Positions 1 to 8,723 of a DNA stretch of 64,000 nt are shown in pieces. The translations under genes were made by a program, and so were the position numbers. Position 1 is the stretch's first letter; each line of letters starts with the position of its first letter. Under the pieces are notes generated by a model. The model saw only the letters and a list, made by a program, of their open reading frames with translations, searched no databases and was not told where the DNA came from. This stretch comes from Balneolaceae bacterium (GTDB taxonomy: Bacteria; Bacteroidota; Rhodothermia; Balneolales; Balneolaceae), in contig JAEPQH010000014.1 in the NCBI GenBank assembly GCA_017640605.1, positions 24,855 to 88,854 on the forward strand, in the 5' to 3' direction.

Positions 1-965
1 CTGCACAAAATGATGCCTTAGCAAGTGAGCTTAAACAACGATGCGAAGGGGCTGTACATAAGTTTATTGATCGTGAAGCCGTGGTTGATATTCAAGTAGG
101 AATAAATGTCTCGAAGCGACAAGAAGCGCCTCAGCCAACCGCTCCTCCGGCTCAACCACTTTCGGGCGTTAAAAATATTATCGCTGTTGCATCCGGCAAA
201 GGTGGCGTTGGTAAATCTACCGTTGCGGTAAATCTTGCAGCATCACTAGCTCGTACAGGAGCTTCAGTTGGTTTGATGGATACAGATATTTATGGTCCAA
301 GCATTCCTACCATGTTCGATTTATTTGAACGGCCAAACATCACCACCCAAAAAAAATTGATTCCACTCGAAAAATATGGCATCAAAATGGTGAGTATGGG
401 CTTTTTGGTGGATGTGAACCAAGCCATGGTGTGGCGTGGTCCGATGGCTACCAGCGCTATCCAACAATTTATGAAAGACGTGGAATGGGGCGAGCTGGAT
501 TATATGATTCTGGATCTGCCTCCCGGAACCGGGGACATCCAACTAACCATTGTTCAAACAATTCCGCTAAGTGGAGCCGTTATCGTTTCTACTCCTCAAA
601 CCGTTGCGCTGGATGATGTACGAAAAGGAGTAGCTATGTTCCAGAAAGTGAAAGTACCGGTACTAGGCGTGATCGAAAATATGGCGTATTTCACTCCACC
701 CGACATGCCGGATAAGAAGTATCACATTTTTGGCGAAGGCGGAGCAACCCGACTTGCGGAAGAATTAGCTGTCCCGGTGTTAGGCGAAATCCCGATTGAA
801 CAACCTATTCGCGAGGCCGGCGATAACGGGAAACCGATTGTGATTGCCGATGAACAATCGAATGCAGCGCACGCTTTCTTCACGGTTACTTCAAATATGC
901 AACAACAACTGAGTTTACGTGAAGCAGAAGCGAAGCCAAAAGTGCAGATTTCGTTTAAGAGCTAA
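1..965 (+). CDS. mrp: Mrp/NBP35-family P-loop ATPase (iron-sulfur cluster carrier), 5' partial
   Basis: The reading frame is open from base 3 with no stop, so the gene starts left of the window. The first visible codons look like the end of the N-terminal MIP18/DUF59-type domain. A Pro-rich linker follows, then the ATPase with a deviant Walker A, GKGGVGKST, about 65 residues into the visible part, and the MDTDIYGPS and DLPPGTGD motifs typical of Mrp. The family carries Fe-S clusters to apo-proteins in the cytoplasm. The position where Mrp/ApbC usually has CxxC reads YFTPPDMPDKKYHIFG, with no cysteines, as I recall for Bacteroidota homologues. A GTG at 81 could be mistaken for the start, but homology continues upstream of it. 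Confidence 0.93.
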   Translation, partial: AQNDALASELKQRCEGAVHKFIDREAVVDIQVGINVSKRQEAPQPTAPPAQPLSGVKNIIAVASGKGGVGKSTVAVNLAASLARTGASVGLMDTDIYGPSIPTMFDLFERPNITTQKKLIPLEKYGIKMVSMGFLVDVNQAMVWRGPMATSAIQQFMKDVEWGELDYMILDLPPGTGDIQLTIVQTIPLSGAVIVSTPQTVALDDVRKGVAMFQKVKVPVLGVIENMAYFTPPDMPDKKYHIFGEGGATRLAEELAVPVLGEIPIEQPIREAGDNGKPIVIADEQSNAAHAFFTVTSNMQQQLSLREAEAKPKVQISFKS

Positions 966-981
966 GGTATGTTACTAACAC

Positions 982-1006
982 GGTCTGACGGATTACCCGT
1001 CTGACC
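982..1006. terminator. hairpin between convergent mrp and hydrolase genes
   Basis: GGTCTGACGG (982-991) faces CCGTCTGACC (997-1006), giving a 10-bp stem with one T-T mismatch and a 5-nt loop. It overlaps the stop codon of the minus-strand hydrolase and lies 17 bp after the mrp stop. No clear T-tract, so it may act as a weak bidirectional terminator. Confidence 0.45.
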
Positions 1007-2024
1007 GGTTCTTCGAGTTCGATAATATCCATTTGACCACCTCATCGTCGAACGGATACTGTTTCTGATCTACAGTATCGTATAAGCCATGCGTACTGTT
1101 TGGAAGTAGGATAATTTTCATGTTTGTAGTTCCGGACTGCGATCGAATCCATTTCAGATTTTGAATACTCGTTTTGACATCAACAGCACGGTCGTCTTCG
1201 CCATAAACGTTGATCCAAGGAATATCGATGGTTACGTACTCATCAAAGAAATTCATTCCATAAGAGTTTTCGATGGGGTGATTGCCAACCTCATCGGAAA
1301 GAGGTGGCAGCCAATTTGGATTGTACTCATTTCGCAGATCGGTAATTTCTGCATCAAGTGCTGATAATCCTTCATTATCGCCAGCCTCAAGCAGATCAAA
1401 ATGACGTTCCCACAAGGGAGTAATTCTGTTCAATAATTCTTCAGATGCATTTGAACCACGAATCCCATTCAAGGTTGAAAATTTTCGAGTCATAACAACC
1501 GAATTAATCGGGCCGGATACATTTGCAATCATATCCACTTTGGGATTTCGCGCTGCTAGAACACCCACTAGTCGCCCGCCTTGACTCACCCCAAAAGCCG
1601 CGATGTGATTCGTATCTACTTTAGAATGATTGTTCAGATAATCTATAGCTGCGGAAGCATCAGATACAAAATCATTGAAATTGGAGCTTGAGTAATCTAA
1701 GGTCGAACGGCCTGTTCCTCGCTTATCGTAAATCAAGGTCATAATCCCACAACCGGCGGCTCTTCCGGCGAAATAAAGAGGCACATTCATCAAACGTTCA
1801 TAATTGTTCCCTCCGCCATGCATCGCTATGGCAGCCGGGAACGGTCCTTCGCCCTCGGGTTGATAGAGAGTCGCATGAAGAATTCCATCTTCTATTGGAA
1901 TTGAAATAGAATCTGTAGTAAAACTAAAATATGCTTCAGAACCTCTTTCAAGGCAGTTTTGTGATTGTCCCACAGCTGTTCCGGCACAAACAACCAAAAG
2001 AATGGATGAAATTAAATATCGCAT
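993..2024 (-). CDS. secreted alpha/beta hydrolase
   Basis: Probable exported serine hydrolase of the alpha/beta-hydrolase fold. The ATG at 2024 gives a good signal peptide (MRYLISSILLVVCAG...GQS); a longer frame from 2096 would put about 24 unlikely residues before it. Visible motifs are the oxyanion region AIAMHGGGNN, the nucleophile elbow GVSQGG, and a late Asp and His (YGEDDRAVD; NSTHGLY) that fit the catalytic triad. It resembles bacterial cell-envelope hydrolases of the dienelactone hydrolase/prolyl oligopeptidase type. The substrate cannot be told. It is convergent with mrp and divergent from the DoxX-like gene. Confidence 0.8.
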   Translation of the reverse strand: MRYLISSILLVVCAGTAVGQSQNCLERGSEAYFSFTTDSISIPIEDGILHATLYQPEGEGPFPAAIAMHGGGNNYERLMNVPLYFAGRAAGCGIMTLIYDKRGTGRSTLDYSSSNFNDFVSDASAAIDYLNNHSKVDTNHIAAFGVSQGGRLVGVLAARNPKVDMIANVSGPINSVVMTRKFSTLNGIRGSNASEELLNRITPLWERHFDLLEAGDNEGLSALDAEITDLRNEYNPNWLPPLSDEVGNHPIENSYGMNFFDEYVTIDIPWINVYGEDDRAVDVKTSIQNLKWIRSQSGTTNMKIILLPNSTHGLYDTVDQKQYPFDDEVVKWILSNSKNRSDG

Positions 2025-2154
2025 AAGCACTAAATAGGTTTGTTGATAATCTACTCGAAACCAATCTCTCATGCTTGTTCCAAACCGATTCTTCATTAAA
2101 ACTTCACAATATGCGTCTAATTTTGAGGCGAATTAAGGTTTAAGAGGTATCACT

Positions 2155-2616
2155 ATGTTGTTAGAAAAAAGGTTTGAACAAGTGGACGTTGCCATCACTC
2201 AGTGGATGGCCAACAATGCGTTATTAATTATGCGCGTTGGATTGGGTGTAATATTCCTATGGTTTGGAGCACTTAAATTTTTTCCGGGATTAAGTCCGGC
2301 CGAAGAACTGGTTAGAAACACCGTGTATTTCGTGGACCCGGATTTATTTATTCCGATACTGGCAAGTTGGGAAGTGCTGATTGGAATTGGACTAATCGCC
2401 GGCAAGTTCATGCGAATCACCTTGCTTCTTTTATTCCTACAAATGCCCGGCACCGCCTTGCCCATTGTACTTTTACCCGAGGTAGTTTGGACTCAGTTCC
2501 CGTTCGGACTAACCCTTGAAGGTCAATACATCGTTAAGAATTTGGTATTGATTGGTTCAGCACTTGCTCTTGGTGCTACCGTTAGAGGCGGGAAGTTGGT
2601 AGCTGAAGATCGTTAA
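2155..2616 (+). CDS. DoxX-like small membrane protein
   Basis: 153 residues with about four hydrophobic helices. The first carries [15 protein letters not shown], the phrase typical of DoxX/DoxD-type and YkgB-like membrane proteins. The family is linked to respiratory or redox functions in some species, but no reaction can be assigned here. The gene is divergent from the hydrolase. Its stop codon lies at the edge of a palindromic intergenic block that recurs beside gdh, suggesting that this gene and gdh were once direct convergent neighbours. Confidence 0.75.
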   Translation: MLLEKRFEQVDVAITQWMANNALLIMRVGLGVIFLWFGALKFFPGLSPAEELVRNTVYFVDPDLFIPILASWEVLIGIGLIAGKFMRITLLLLFLQMPGTALPIVLLPEVVWTQFPFGLTLEGQYIVKNLVLIGSALALGATVRGGKLVAEDR

Positions 2617-2745
2617 GCGTTATTCGTTAATCGAGGAAGTTAACCCGAATAACGAATAACAATTAACGAAAACCGATTAAGGGAAAATACCCATCTGTTC
2701 GTACATGATTCCAATCTTTTGGAAGTCAATTATGAATACGGCTGT
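2609..2745. repeat. direct repeat copy 1 with relic of a gdh 3' end
   Basis: This block matches 4244-4380 at a constant offset of 1635 bp. The first ~105 bp differ at only about three positions; the last ~30 bp differ at about a third. On the minus strand 2687-2745 reads RTAVFIIDFQKIG then IMYEQMGIFP-stop, the end of a glutamate dehydrogenase, against RTAAFINAIQKIG with the same last ten residues in the intact gene. It is a truncated, non-functional gdh tail plus its downstream spacer. Confidence 0.85.
2619..2660. terminator. palindrome after the DoxX-like gene
   Basis: GTTATTCGTTA (2619-2629) and TAACGAATAAC (2650-2660) are perfect 11-bp inverted arms with a 20-nt loop, starting two bases after the DoxX stop codon. 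It probably ends transcription from one or both sides. The same palindrome recurs at 4254-4295. Confidence 0.55.
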
Positions 2746-2829
2746 GCGTGCTGTCTGACAAATGAACTTATTGTAATCTCATTACGAAACAAAAATTTAT
2801 ATACAAATACTCCAGTTGATGCCATCAAG

Positions 2830-3939
2830 CTACTCAATATATATGTTTTCATTTGTCTCCCCTTTGGTGATTGGTTGTTTAAACAGATAGAATTTTTCAA
2901 AATTCGATACAGACTCTGGTAAGTGTATTTGCTTAACTAATTCCCTTGTTTTTAAATCAATAACAAATACACTAATCCAACTATTTGTGATTAAAAATCT
3001 CTCTTTCGGTGTTAAATAAACCATGTCAGTAATTGAATTCACATCAATTGTATCACTAATCACGTCATTATTTGGATTGTAGACAGTTATTTTTTTCAAG
3101 CTCGGACCAAAAACACCAAAATCGTCAGGACCGGATATATAAACTTCTTTTTTGTCTTTTCGTGATACTAATTGTCCCCATTTAAAAACCGGTATTTGCC
3201 CTATATGCTTATTCTCTTTTACATCTAAAACTGGTCCTCCAGAAAAGTAAAGTGTGTTTGCATCTTCTGATACTTCAAAAATTGAATGTTGGCTAAAATC
3301 AATAGAATCAAACAATTTATTACTAGTATTTGTTTCTATTTCATATTTATATAGATTGCGATTAGAATTAAGTGCAAATATTATTTTTTCTGTCGAATTA
3401 TACTCTATGATTTTAAAGTCATTATGACCAGCTGCAACTACATCAATAACATCAATTTCAGTAATACCGCCCATATTCGAATCGAATTTACCTAACGATC
3501 TAAGGTCAAGTTGACCATTATTACTCGCTAAATAGTCCAATTTTGTAATAAAATATATTTCTTCTCCAGCTGATATAAACTCAACCGAATGATCATAGAT
3601 TACTTCTCCTTTCCATGTTTTGGTATCAATCATGGTTACATAGCCTGGATCTCCTCCATACAAACCTTCTCCACTTGAAACAAACAATTTGGATCCATCA
3701 GCTGAAGCCGCAACCGAGTTAATATTATTAATCCCGCGAATATTCAGTATTGCATCATTCTCGAGGTTAACCATATGAAGAATATTTCCTCCGCCAGTAA
3801 ATCCATAAACCACCAACCCCTTCAAATTCTCCTCTTCCCACTCTATGGATTTTTCTTCGACTTCACCCCCAAGAATGCCACAGTTTCCAAGTCCAATGAA
3901 TACCAAGATTGGTAGCATAAATAACAATATACGATTCAT
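2830..3939 (-). CDS. lipoprotein with predicted beta-propeller fold
   Basis: About 369 residues. The ATG at 3939 gives MNRILLFMLPILVF followed by the lipobox GLGNC, so the mature protein is probably lipid-anchored. An upstream in-frame ATG at 3951 is possible. The rest is a string of short beta-rich stretches (SVAASADGSKLFVSS, EDANTLYFSGG, LTPKERFLITNS) resembling YVTN/PD40-type propeller blades. No catalytic motif is visible and the ligand is unknown. Codon use is more AT- and Asn/Ile-rich than in neighbouring housekeeping genes, and the gene sits between two copies of a direct repeat, suggesting recent insertion. Confidence 0.7.
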   Translation of the reverse strand: MNRILLFMLPILVFIGLGNCGILGGEVEEKSIEWEEENLKGLVVYGFTGGGNILHMVNLENDAILNIRGINNINSVAASADGSKLFVSSGEGLYGGDPGYVTMIDTKTWKGEVIYDHSVEFISAGEEIYFITKLDYLASNNGQLDLRSLGKFDSNMGGITEIDVIDVVAAGHNDFKIIEYNSTEKIIFALNSNRNLYKYEIETNTSNKLFDSIDFSQHSIFEVSEDANTLYFSGGPVLDVKENKHIGQIPVFKWGQLVSRKDKKEVYISGPDDFGVFGPSLKKITVYNPNNDVISDTIDVNSITDMVYLTPKERFLITNSWISVFVIDLKTRELVKQIHLPESVSNFEKFYLFKQPITKGETNENIYIE

Positions 3940-3951
3940 AGCTAACCCCAT

Positions 3952-4243
3952 TTAGTGTGTTCATTTAGATAGAAGCACGACACTTAAAATTAGTGTATGC
4001 TTTATTTATGAATAAAATTTGAAGAGTAACAGAAAGCTAGGATTTCGATTATCAACGGTTCAATGATTAATTAAGGATCAAGTACCATTCAATTTATAAG
4101 TAATTGATAGTTTGTGCGAATCTCGGCCACTAGGATTCCTCTACTGACCAAGGGCTTATAGATGGAATAAAAGTGCTCCAAAAGAAAAAGCTCCAACGCA
4201 GAGCATCGGAGCTAATGAAAAAAGATAGAAATGGCGGATGAAA
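3952..4243. other. intergenic stretch
   Basis: No coding sequence seen. It is AT-rich upstream of the lipoprotein gene, and contains the terminator at 4189-4213 that faces gdh. It ends at the second copy of the direct repeat. Confidence 0.5.
4189..4213 (-). terminator. Rho-independent terminator downstream of gdh
   Basis: On the minus strand AGCTCC and GGAGCT form a stem around a 13-nt loop (4213-4189), followed by a T-rich run (TTTTTCTTT, 4189-4181). It is oriented to end transcripts coming from gdh. Confidence 0.65.
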
Positions 4244-4380
4244 ATCGTTAAGCGTTATTCGTTAATCGAGGAACTTAACCCGAATAACGAATAACAATTA
4301 ACGAAAACCGATTAAGGGAAAATACCCATCTGCTCGTACATGATTCCGATCTTTTGAATGGCATTAATGAATGCAGCCGT
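4244..4380. repeat. direct repeat copy 2 (intact gdh end plus palindrome)
   Basis: Counterpart of 2609-2745. It includes the palindrome at 4254-4295 and the last ~23 codons of the intact gdh gene. Recombination between the two copies would remove the lipoprotein gene and about 1.6 kb. Confidence 0.85.
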
Positions 4381-5718
4381 TCTTAAGTCGTTCAAGTCAT
4401 GTTGCTCACGAATATCGGTGATTTGATGATAGGCCGTGATCATCGTTTCTTCGAGTCCTGAATCTACCAAGTCTGCTTCACCGGCTCCATAAGTTAAACG
4501 TTGAAGATCTTCAGCATCATAAGTTTTACCGGAGATGCTTTCCAACTCACGAACAATCTTCAGTAAACTGCCTTCATCGAATTTTTTGTTCATTCGGCCG
4601 TAGCGTACGTGCTGAATGTCTTTCAACCATTCGAAATAAGAAACAACTACACCACCGGCATTTAAGTACGTATCCGGTATGATTAATGCCCCACGATTTT
4701 TCATGGTTTCGTGGGCATCGGCTGTTACCGGTCCGTTTGCCGCTTCGGCAATGATTTTGGCCTTAACCTTATCGGCATTTTCTGCGGTTATTTGGCTTTC
4801 GAGCGCGGCAGGAATCATGATATCGCACTCCATTTCAAAGATCATGGCGTTGTCAGAAAGCTCTTTGCTTGTTCCGAAACCTATAATACTTCCGGTTTCT
4901 TTGCGGTAGGTCATCAACGCTTCCAGATCAATACCTGCAGGATCGTAAATAGCGCCTTCAATTTCGGCAACTCCAATCAATTTTGCGCCGGCTTCAGTCA
5001 TGTATTTTGAGGCATGATATCCCACATTACCTAAACCTTGCACACAAAAAGTTTTGCCCTCGATGCCAGGCTCCATTCCTAGAGCATCCATATCTTTTTT
5101 GACGCTTACCGCTTCGCGAATTCCAAAATAAACTCCACGACCGGTAGCTTCGGTACGCCCACGAATTCCACCTTGTTGAATCGGTTTACCTGTAACACAT
5201 GCTTCTGCATTCAAATCATCTTTCATCTGGCGATAAGTATCCAGAATCCAGCCCATTTCTCGAGCTCCGGTTCCGTAATCGGGTGCAGGCACATCCACGC
5301 CCGGCCCGATAAAGCCTTTTTTAACCAACTCGAAGGTATAACGACGAGTAATGCGCTCTAACTCAGATTCAGAATACGCACGGGTGCTGATTTTTACACC
5401 GCCTTTGGCGCCACCGAAGGGAACATCCACCAAGGCACATTTGTACGACATTAATGCCGCCAACGCCATAGTTTCGTCTTCATCCACTTTATGGCTATAC
5501 CGAATCCCGCCCTTCGTTGGCATTTTATGATGGCTATGCTCAACACGCCATCCCTCTATTACCTCTACCGAACCATCATCTCTGCGCAACGGAAATGAAA
5601 CGTGGTACACCGTATTACACATTTTTATCTGGCTGAGTATACCTTTATCAAATTTGGTATAGGCAGCTGCCTTATCAAAATTCTTATTTACCTGCTCGAA
5701 GAAATTATATTTTGCCAT
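4312..5718 (-). CDS. gdhA: Glu/Leu/Phe/Val dehydrogenase (glutamate dehydrogenase)
   Basis: Cytoplasmic NAD(P)-dependent oxidative deamination of glutamate to 2-oxoglutarate, or the reverse. The ATG at 5718 starts MAKYNFFEQVNKNFDKAA; an upstream frame from 5754 adds an unlikely leader. Catalytic signatures are clear: GGIRYS, the lysine motif PFGGAKGGV (~residue 100), PAPDYGTGAREMGW with the catalytic Asp, the Rossmann loop QGLGNVG (~220), and EAANGPVT. At about 468 residues it is somewhat longer than the usual 410-450. The last residues recur in the relic at 2609-2745. A terminator follows at 4189-4213. Whether it prefers glutamate over branched-chain amino acids cannot be settled by eye. Confidence 0.92.
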   Translation of the reverse strand: MAKYNFFEQVNKNFDKAAAYTKFDKGILSQIKMCNTVYHVSFPLRRDDGSVEVIEGWRVEHSHHKMPTKGGIRYSHKVDEDETMALAALMSYKCALVDVPFGGAKGGVKISTRAYSESELERITRRYTFELVKKGFIGPGVDVPAPDYGTGAREMGWILDTYRQMKDDLNAEACVTGKPIQQGGIRGRTEATGRGVYFGIREAVSVKKDMDALGMEPGIEGKTFCVQGLGNVGYHASKYMTEAGAKLIGVAEIEGAIYDPAGIDLEALMTYRKETGSIIGFGTSKELSDNAMIFEMECDIMIPAALESQITAENADKVKAKIIAEAANGPVTADAHETMKNRGALIIPDTYLNAGGVVVSYFEWLKDIQHVRYGRMNKKFDEGSLLKIVRELESISGKTYDAEDLQRLTYGAGEADLVDSGLEETMITAYHQITDIREQHDLNDLRTAAFINAIQKIGIMYEQMGIFP

Positions 5719-5805
5719 TAGTCTGAACTGATTACACTTAAAAAAAATGAGCAATCAATGGTCGGGATATTCTAACTGATAAACAATAGAAAAGCGCTTT
5801 TTCTA

Positions 5806-6570
5806 TTAATTGCTCAAAGGGAGCGCTACATGTAAATGATCGGCTGTACCCACATGCCTTATCGTCTGAAATCCCATCAGTTTTAATCCCCATTCGAGAG
5901 AAATATTTCTGAGTTCAGAGTGCCCGATGGTTCGAAGATCGATCGCATGAACAAACCCTGTGGGTTGCACATAATGCATGGAACTCTGCCGAGGTGTAAG
6001 TCCCATAGCAATATAATCATCTTGAGTGCGAGATATGTCGGTAATCACTAATTCATTGTCGGCTAAGGTAGTACTGGTTACCGCAACTCGTAAGATGGGA
6101 TGCAGCGAGCGGTAAACTTCCCGTATTTCATCCGACTTTGCATTTACACTGTTCAGATAAAGGAGACCATAAATGATAAACCCGCCAACCAACATAGATA
6201 CGGCCGAAACACTGAGCTTCGCCATCATCTTTTTGTTCTTCACTTTTCTAAATACAAAAAAGAAAAGCAGTGAAAGAAACACGATACACGCTCCGGTTCC
6301 ACCCAGTAAAGCGCCCCAGGCATTCCATTGTTCAGAAATATTGAGGTATACCGCTGTTCTGATCAAAATAAAGAAAGGAAGAATAACCAAACTAACCGCC
6401 ATGAATAGAAACCCTGACAGGTAATATCCAATACTTCGGCGTTTTTGGGGAGATGCAGTTCGACTCTTACTGTTAGAGGATGCAGAAAGGCGACTTGGAT
6501 TGAACTCATCCTTCGACTGTAGCAACCATTCGATATCATTTTGGGAAACTTTCTGCATGATTTGGTACAC
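5806..6570 (-). CDS. membrane protein with C-terminal M15-like (D-Ala-D-Ala peptidase-like) motif
   Basis: 254 residues. A short soluble N-terminus with a Ser-rich stretch is followed by three hydrophobic helices (about residues 48-75, 82-108, 120-142). The C-terminal ~110 residues contain SSMHYVQPTGFVHAIDL and, near the end, ADHLHVALP. The H, D and HxH spacing resembles the zinc-ligand set of M15 D-Ala-D-Ala peptidases (SxH...G...D...HxH), but the match is loose. If real, this would be a membrane-anchored cell-wall peptidase, or an inactive relative. An ATG four codons in is an alternative start. It stands alone upstream of gdh on the same strand. Confidence 0.55.
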   Translation of the reverse strand: MYQIMQKVSQNDIEWLLQSKDEFNPSRLSASSNSKSRTASPQKRRSIGYYLSGFLFMAVSLVILPFFILIRTAVYLNISEQWNAWGALLGGTGACIVFLSLLFFFVFRKVKNKKMMAKLSVSAVSMLVGGFIIYGLLYLNSVNAKSDEIREVYRSLHPILRVAVTSTTLADNELVITDISRTQDDYIAMGLTPRQSSMHYVQPTGFVHAIDLRTIGHSELRNISLEWGLKLMGFQTIRHVGTADHLHVALPLSN

Positions 6571-6726
6571 GAACCTACCGAAAAACTGTTTCGATTAAAT
6601 CTTAATCCAGGTAAAATCCTTCAACCCATTCTGCAACAAACATTAACAAACATTGTGCAGTGATTTTATTGCAGCATTCATGCTTTTGTTTATTTTCGAT
6701 GCGAATTCTAAACCAACCTTCGACTT

Positions 6727-8004
6727 TTGAAAAACTCTTTCCTCGCATTTCTTACTGTACTTATTTTTGCTAATTGTGCTGAACCTAATATTGAGCAAAA
6801 AGCACGTGAAATTCATGAGCGGGTTCTTACTCTGGATACTCATGTGGATATAAACACTGCGAATTTTACCGCAGATCGAAATTACACCATGGATTTACCT
6901 ACCCAAGTAACCTTGCCCAAAATGGAAGAGGGTGGATTGGACGTAGCCTGGCTGATTGTGTATACAGGTCAAGATACGCTCAGCGAAGATGGCTATGCCG
7001 CAGCCTATGAAAACGCGATTGATAAGTTTGATGCCATCCATCGCTTAACCAAAGAATTTGCGCCCGATCGAATTGAACTGGCAACCACTTCGGAGGAAGT
7101 TCGAAGAATTGCTGCTACCGGTAAAAAAGTGGCAATGATTGGCATCGAAAATGCCTATCCGGTAGGAACTGATTTGGGAAGAATTAAAGAGTTTTACGAC
7201 CGTGGAGCGCGTTATATGTCGCTTTCGCATAATGGCCATAGTCAGTTTTGTGATTCTAACACCGGCGAACGAGATGATGTTTGGTTACACGGTGGTTTAA
7301 GTGATTTAGGAAGAGAAGCCATTAAAGAAATGAACAAATGGGGCATGATGATTGATTTGTCGCATCCTTCTTACGAATCGAATATGCAAACGATGGAGTT
7401 GACTCGTGCGCCGGTTATTGCCTCGCATTCATCGGCACGAGCGTTGGATCCAAGCGTTAGTAGAAACTTAAGTGATGAAGAATTGATTAAACTCGCAGAA
7501 ACTGGTGGGGTAGTTCAAGCGGTAGCATTTAAGGGATATTTAGATTCGGAGAAGCACTCCACGTATCAAGAAGCGGCAGACGAAATATTGAACCAAGTGA
7601 TGGCTGAGGAAGGATTTGAGCGGAAGTCCTGGGGTGAAGTTCGACAAATGCCGCAAGACGAGCGGGATACATACATTGCTAAGTACAGAGAATTGCAGGC
7701 TAAAGCACAACCAATTATAGAATCTGAAGTAACCGCTCCTCCAGTTGATGTTGCCGATCTTGTAGATCACATTGATTACATGGTAGAATTGATTGGTATC
7801 GATCATGTTGGAATAAGCTCAGATTTTGATGGCGGCGGCGGAGTACATGGCTGGATGGATGCATCTGAAACGTTCAGCGTTACGTTGGAATTAGTGAAAC
7901 GTGGATATTCTGAAAAGGAAATTGAGCAACTATGGAGTGGTAATTTATTACGTGTTTTGGATGAAGTGACGGCAATTGCGCAGCAAATTCAGGCGGAGGG
8001 GTGA
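6727..8004 (+). CDS. membrane dipeptidase (peptidase family M19), lipoprotein
   Basis: 425 residues starting at TTG; this start gives KNSFLAFLTVLIFANC, a signal peptide with lipobox, so it is well supported. M19 dipeptidases are zinc enzymes cleaving dipeptides, renal-dipeptidase-like. The metal ligands are visible in order: TLDTHVDI (HxD), MIGIENAYP (E), DLSHPSYE and IASHSSARAL (H, H), then GISSDFDGGGG (D). Length fits the family. The protein is expected outside the inner membrane, working in peptide scavenging. No operon partner: a repeat array starts right after its stop codon. Confidence 0.92.
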   Translation: MKNSFLAFLTVLIFANCAEPNIEQKAREIHERVLTLDTHVDINTANFTADRNYTMDLPTQVTLPKMEEGGLDVAWLIVYTGQDTLSEDGYAAAYENAIDKFDAIHRLTKEFAPDRIELATTSEEVRRIAATGKKVAMIGIENAYPVGTDLGRIKEFYDRGARYMSLSHNGHSQFCDSNTGERDDVWLHGGLSDLGREAIKEMNKWGMMIDLSHPSYESNMQTMELTRAPVIASHSSARALDPSVSRNLSDEELIKLAETGGVVQAVAFKGYLDSEKHSTYQEAADEILNQVMAEEGFERKSWGEVRQMPQDERDTYIAKYRELQAKAQPIIESEVTAPPVDVADLVDHIDYMVELIGIDHVGISSDFDGGGGVHGWMDASETFSVTLELVKRGYSEKEIEQLWSGNLLRVLDEVTAIAQQIQAEG

Positions 8005-8060
8005 TTTGGTGATAAATTGATAGGTGATGAGTGATAAGGTGATATGTGATAAAGTGATCT
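8004..8060. repeat. degenerate GTGAT minisatellite
   Basis: A run of variants of GGTGATAAGTGAT begins at the M19 stop codon. Its reverse-complement counterpart lies at 18358-18432, at the far end of the inverted array pair. Confidence 0.75.
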
Positions 8061-8078
8061 TTGTTTGATTTACAGATA

Positions 8079-8590
8079 GTCATCTCGCGGCGAATGCCCG
8101 AGATCTAAAGCTGCGTAAAACCAAGAAGTGTTGTTTTAGCTAGGATTAACACCTTAGCCAGTTTGGCTCATCTAGCGATTAGGATGAAAATCTTAAAACA
8201 ACAAAGGAATCTAGTCATCTCGCGGCGAATGCCCGAGATCTAATACTCCGTAAAACCGATAAATATTGTTTTGGCGAGGATTAACACCTTCTCCGGTTTG
8301 GCTAATTAAGCGTTTAGGGATGAAAATCTTAAAACAACAAAGAAACAAGTCATCTCGCGGCGAATGCCCGAGATCTAATGTTCTGTAAAAACCGAGAAGT
8401 AATGTTTTGGCGAGGATTAACATATTCGCTGGCTTGGCTAATTAAGCGTTTAGGGATGAAAGCCATAAACAACAAAGGAATCTAGTCATCTCGCGGCGGA
8501 TGCCCGAGATCTAATACTCCGTAAAAACCGATAAATATTGTTTTGGCTTGGATTAACCTCTTCGCTGGCTTGGCTAATTAACAGGCATGA
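8079..8590 (+). repeat. tandem array of a 135-bp hairpin repeat, four copies (forward)
   Basis: Four copies of TCTCGCGGCGAATGCCCGAGA, starting at 8083, 8218, 8353 and 8489 (the last has GGA for GAA), are spaced 135, 135 and 136 bp. The core folds into an 8-9 bp stem with a bulged C and a GAAT loop. The ~40 bp after each core is also conserved (CTAA..C..CGTAAAACC...TTGTTTT); the remaining ~70 bp is more variable. Five copies in the opposite orientation lie at 17735-18345. Small frames across the array (repeating LDLGHSPRDD) are probably not genes. Confidence 0.9.
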
Positions 8591-8723
8591 CTACATAATA
8601 TGAATGGTAATAAAACAAACATTTCGTGGTTCAGTGCTTTCGTGGCGATTATAAATCAAACTCTCGCTACTTTTCTTTTGTTGAGGTGTATGAATAATAA
8701 AAACATACATTTTAATTACATAT

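Noticed and set aside
2719..2922. 67-codon frame on the plus strand
   Set aside because: It spans the gdh relic and the 3' end of the lipoprotein gene on the other strand; no signal or motif.
8211..8423. 70-codon frame with repeated LDLGHSPRDD
   Set aside because: It is the translation of the hairpin repeat on one strand; the repeats are non-coding by position and palindromic core.
8079..8590. CRISPR-like periodic array
   Set aside because: Period is 135 bp, spacers are not unique (copies share ~40 bp beyond the core and in the reverse array are nearly identical in pairs), and no cas genes are present.
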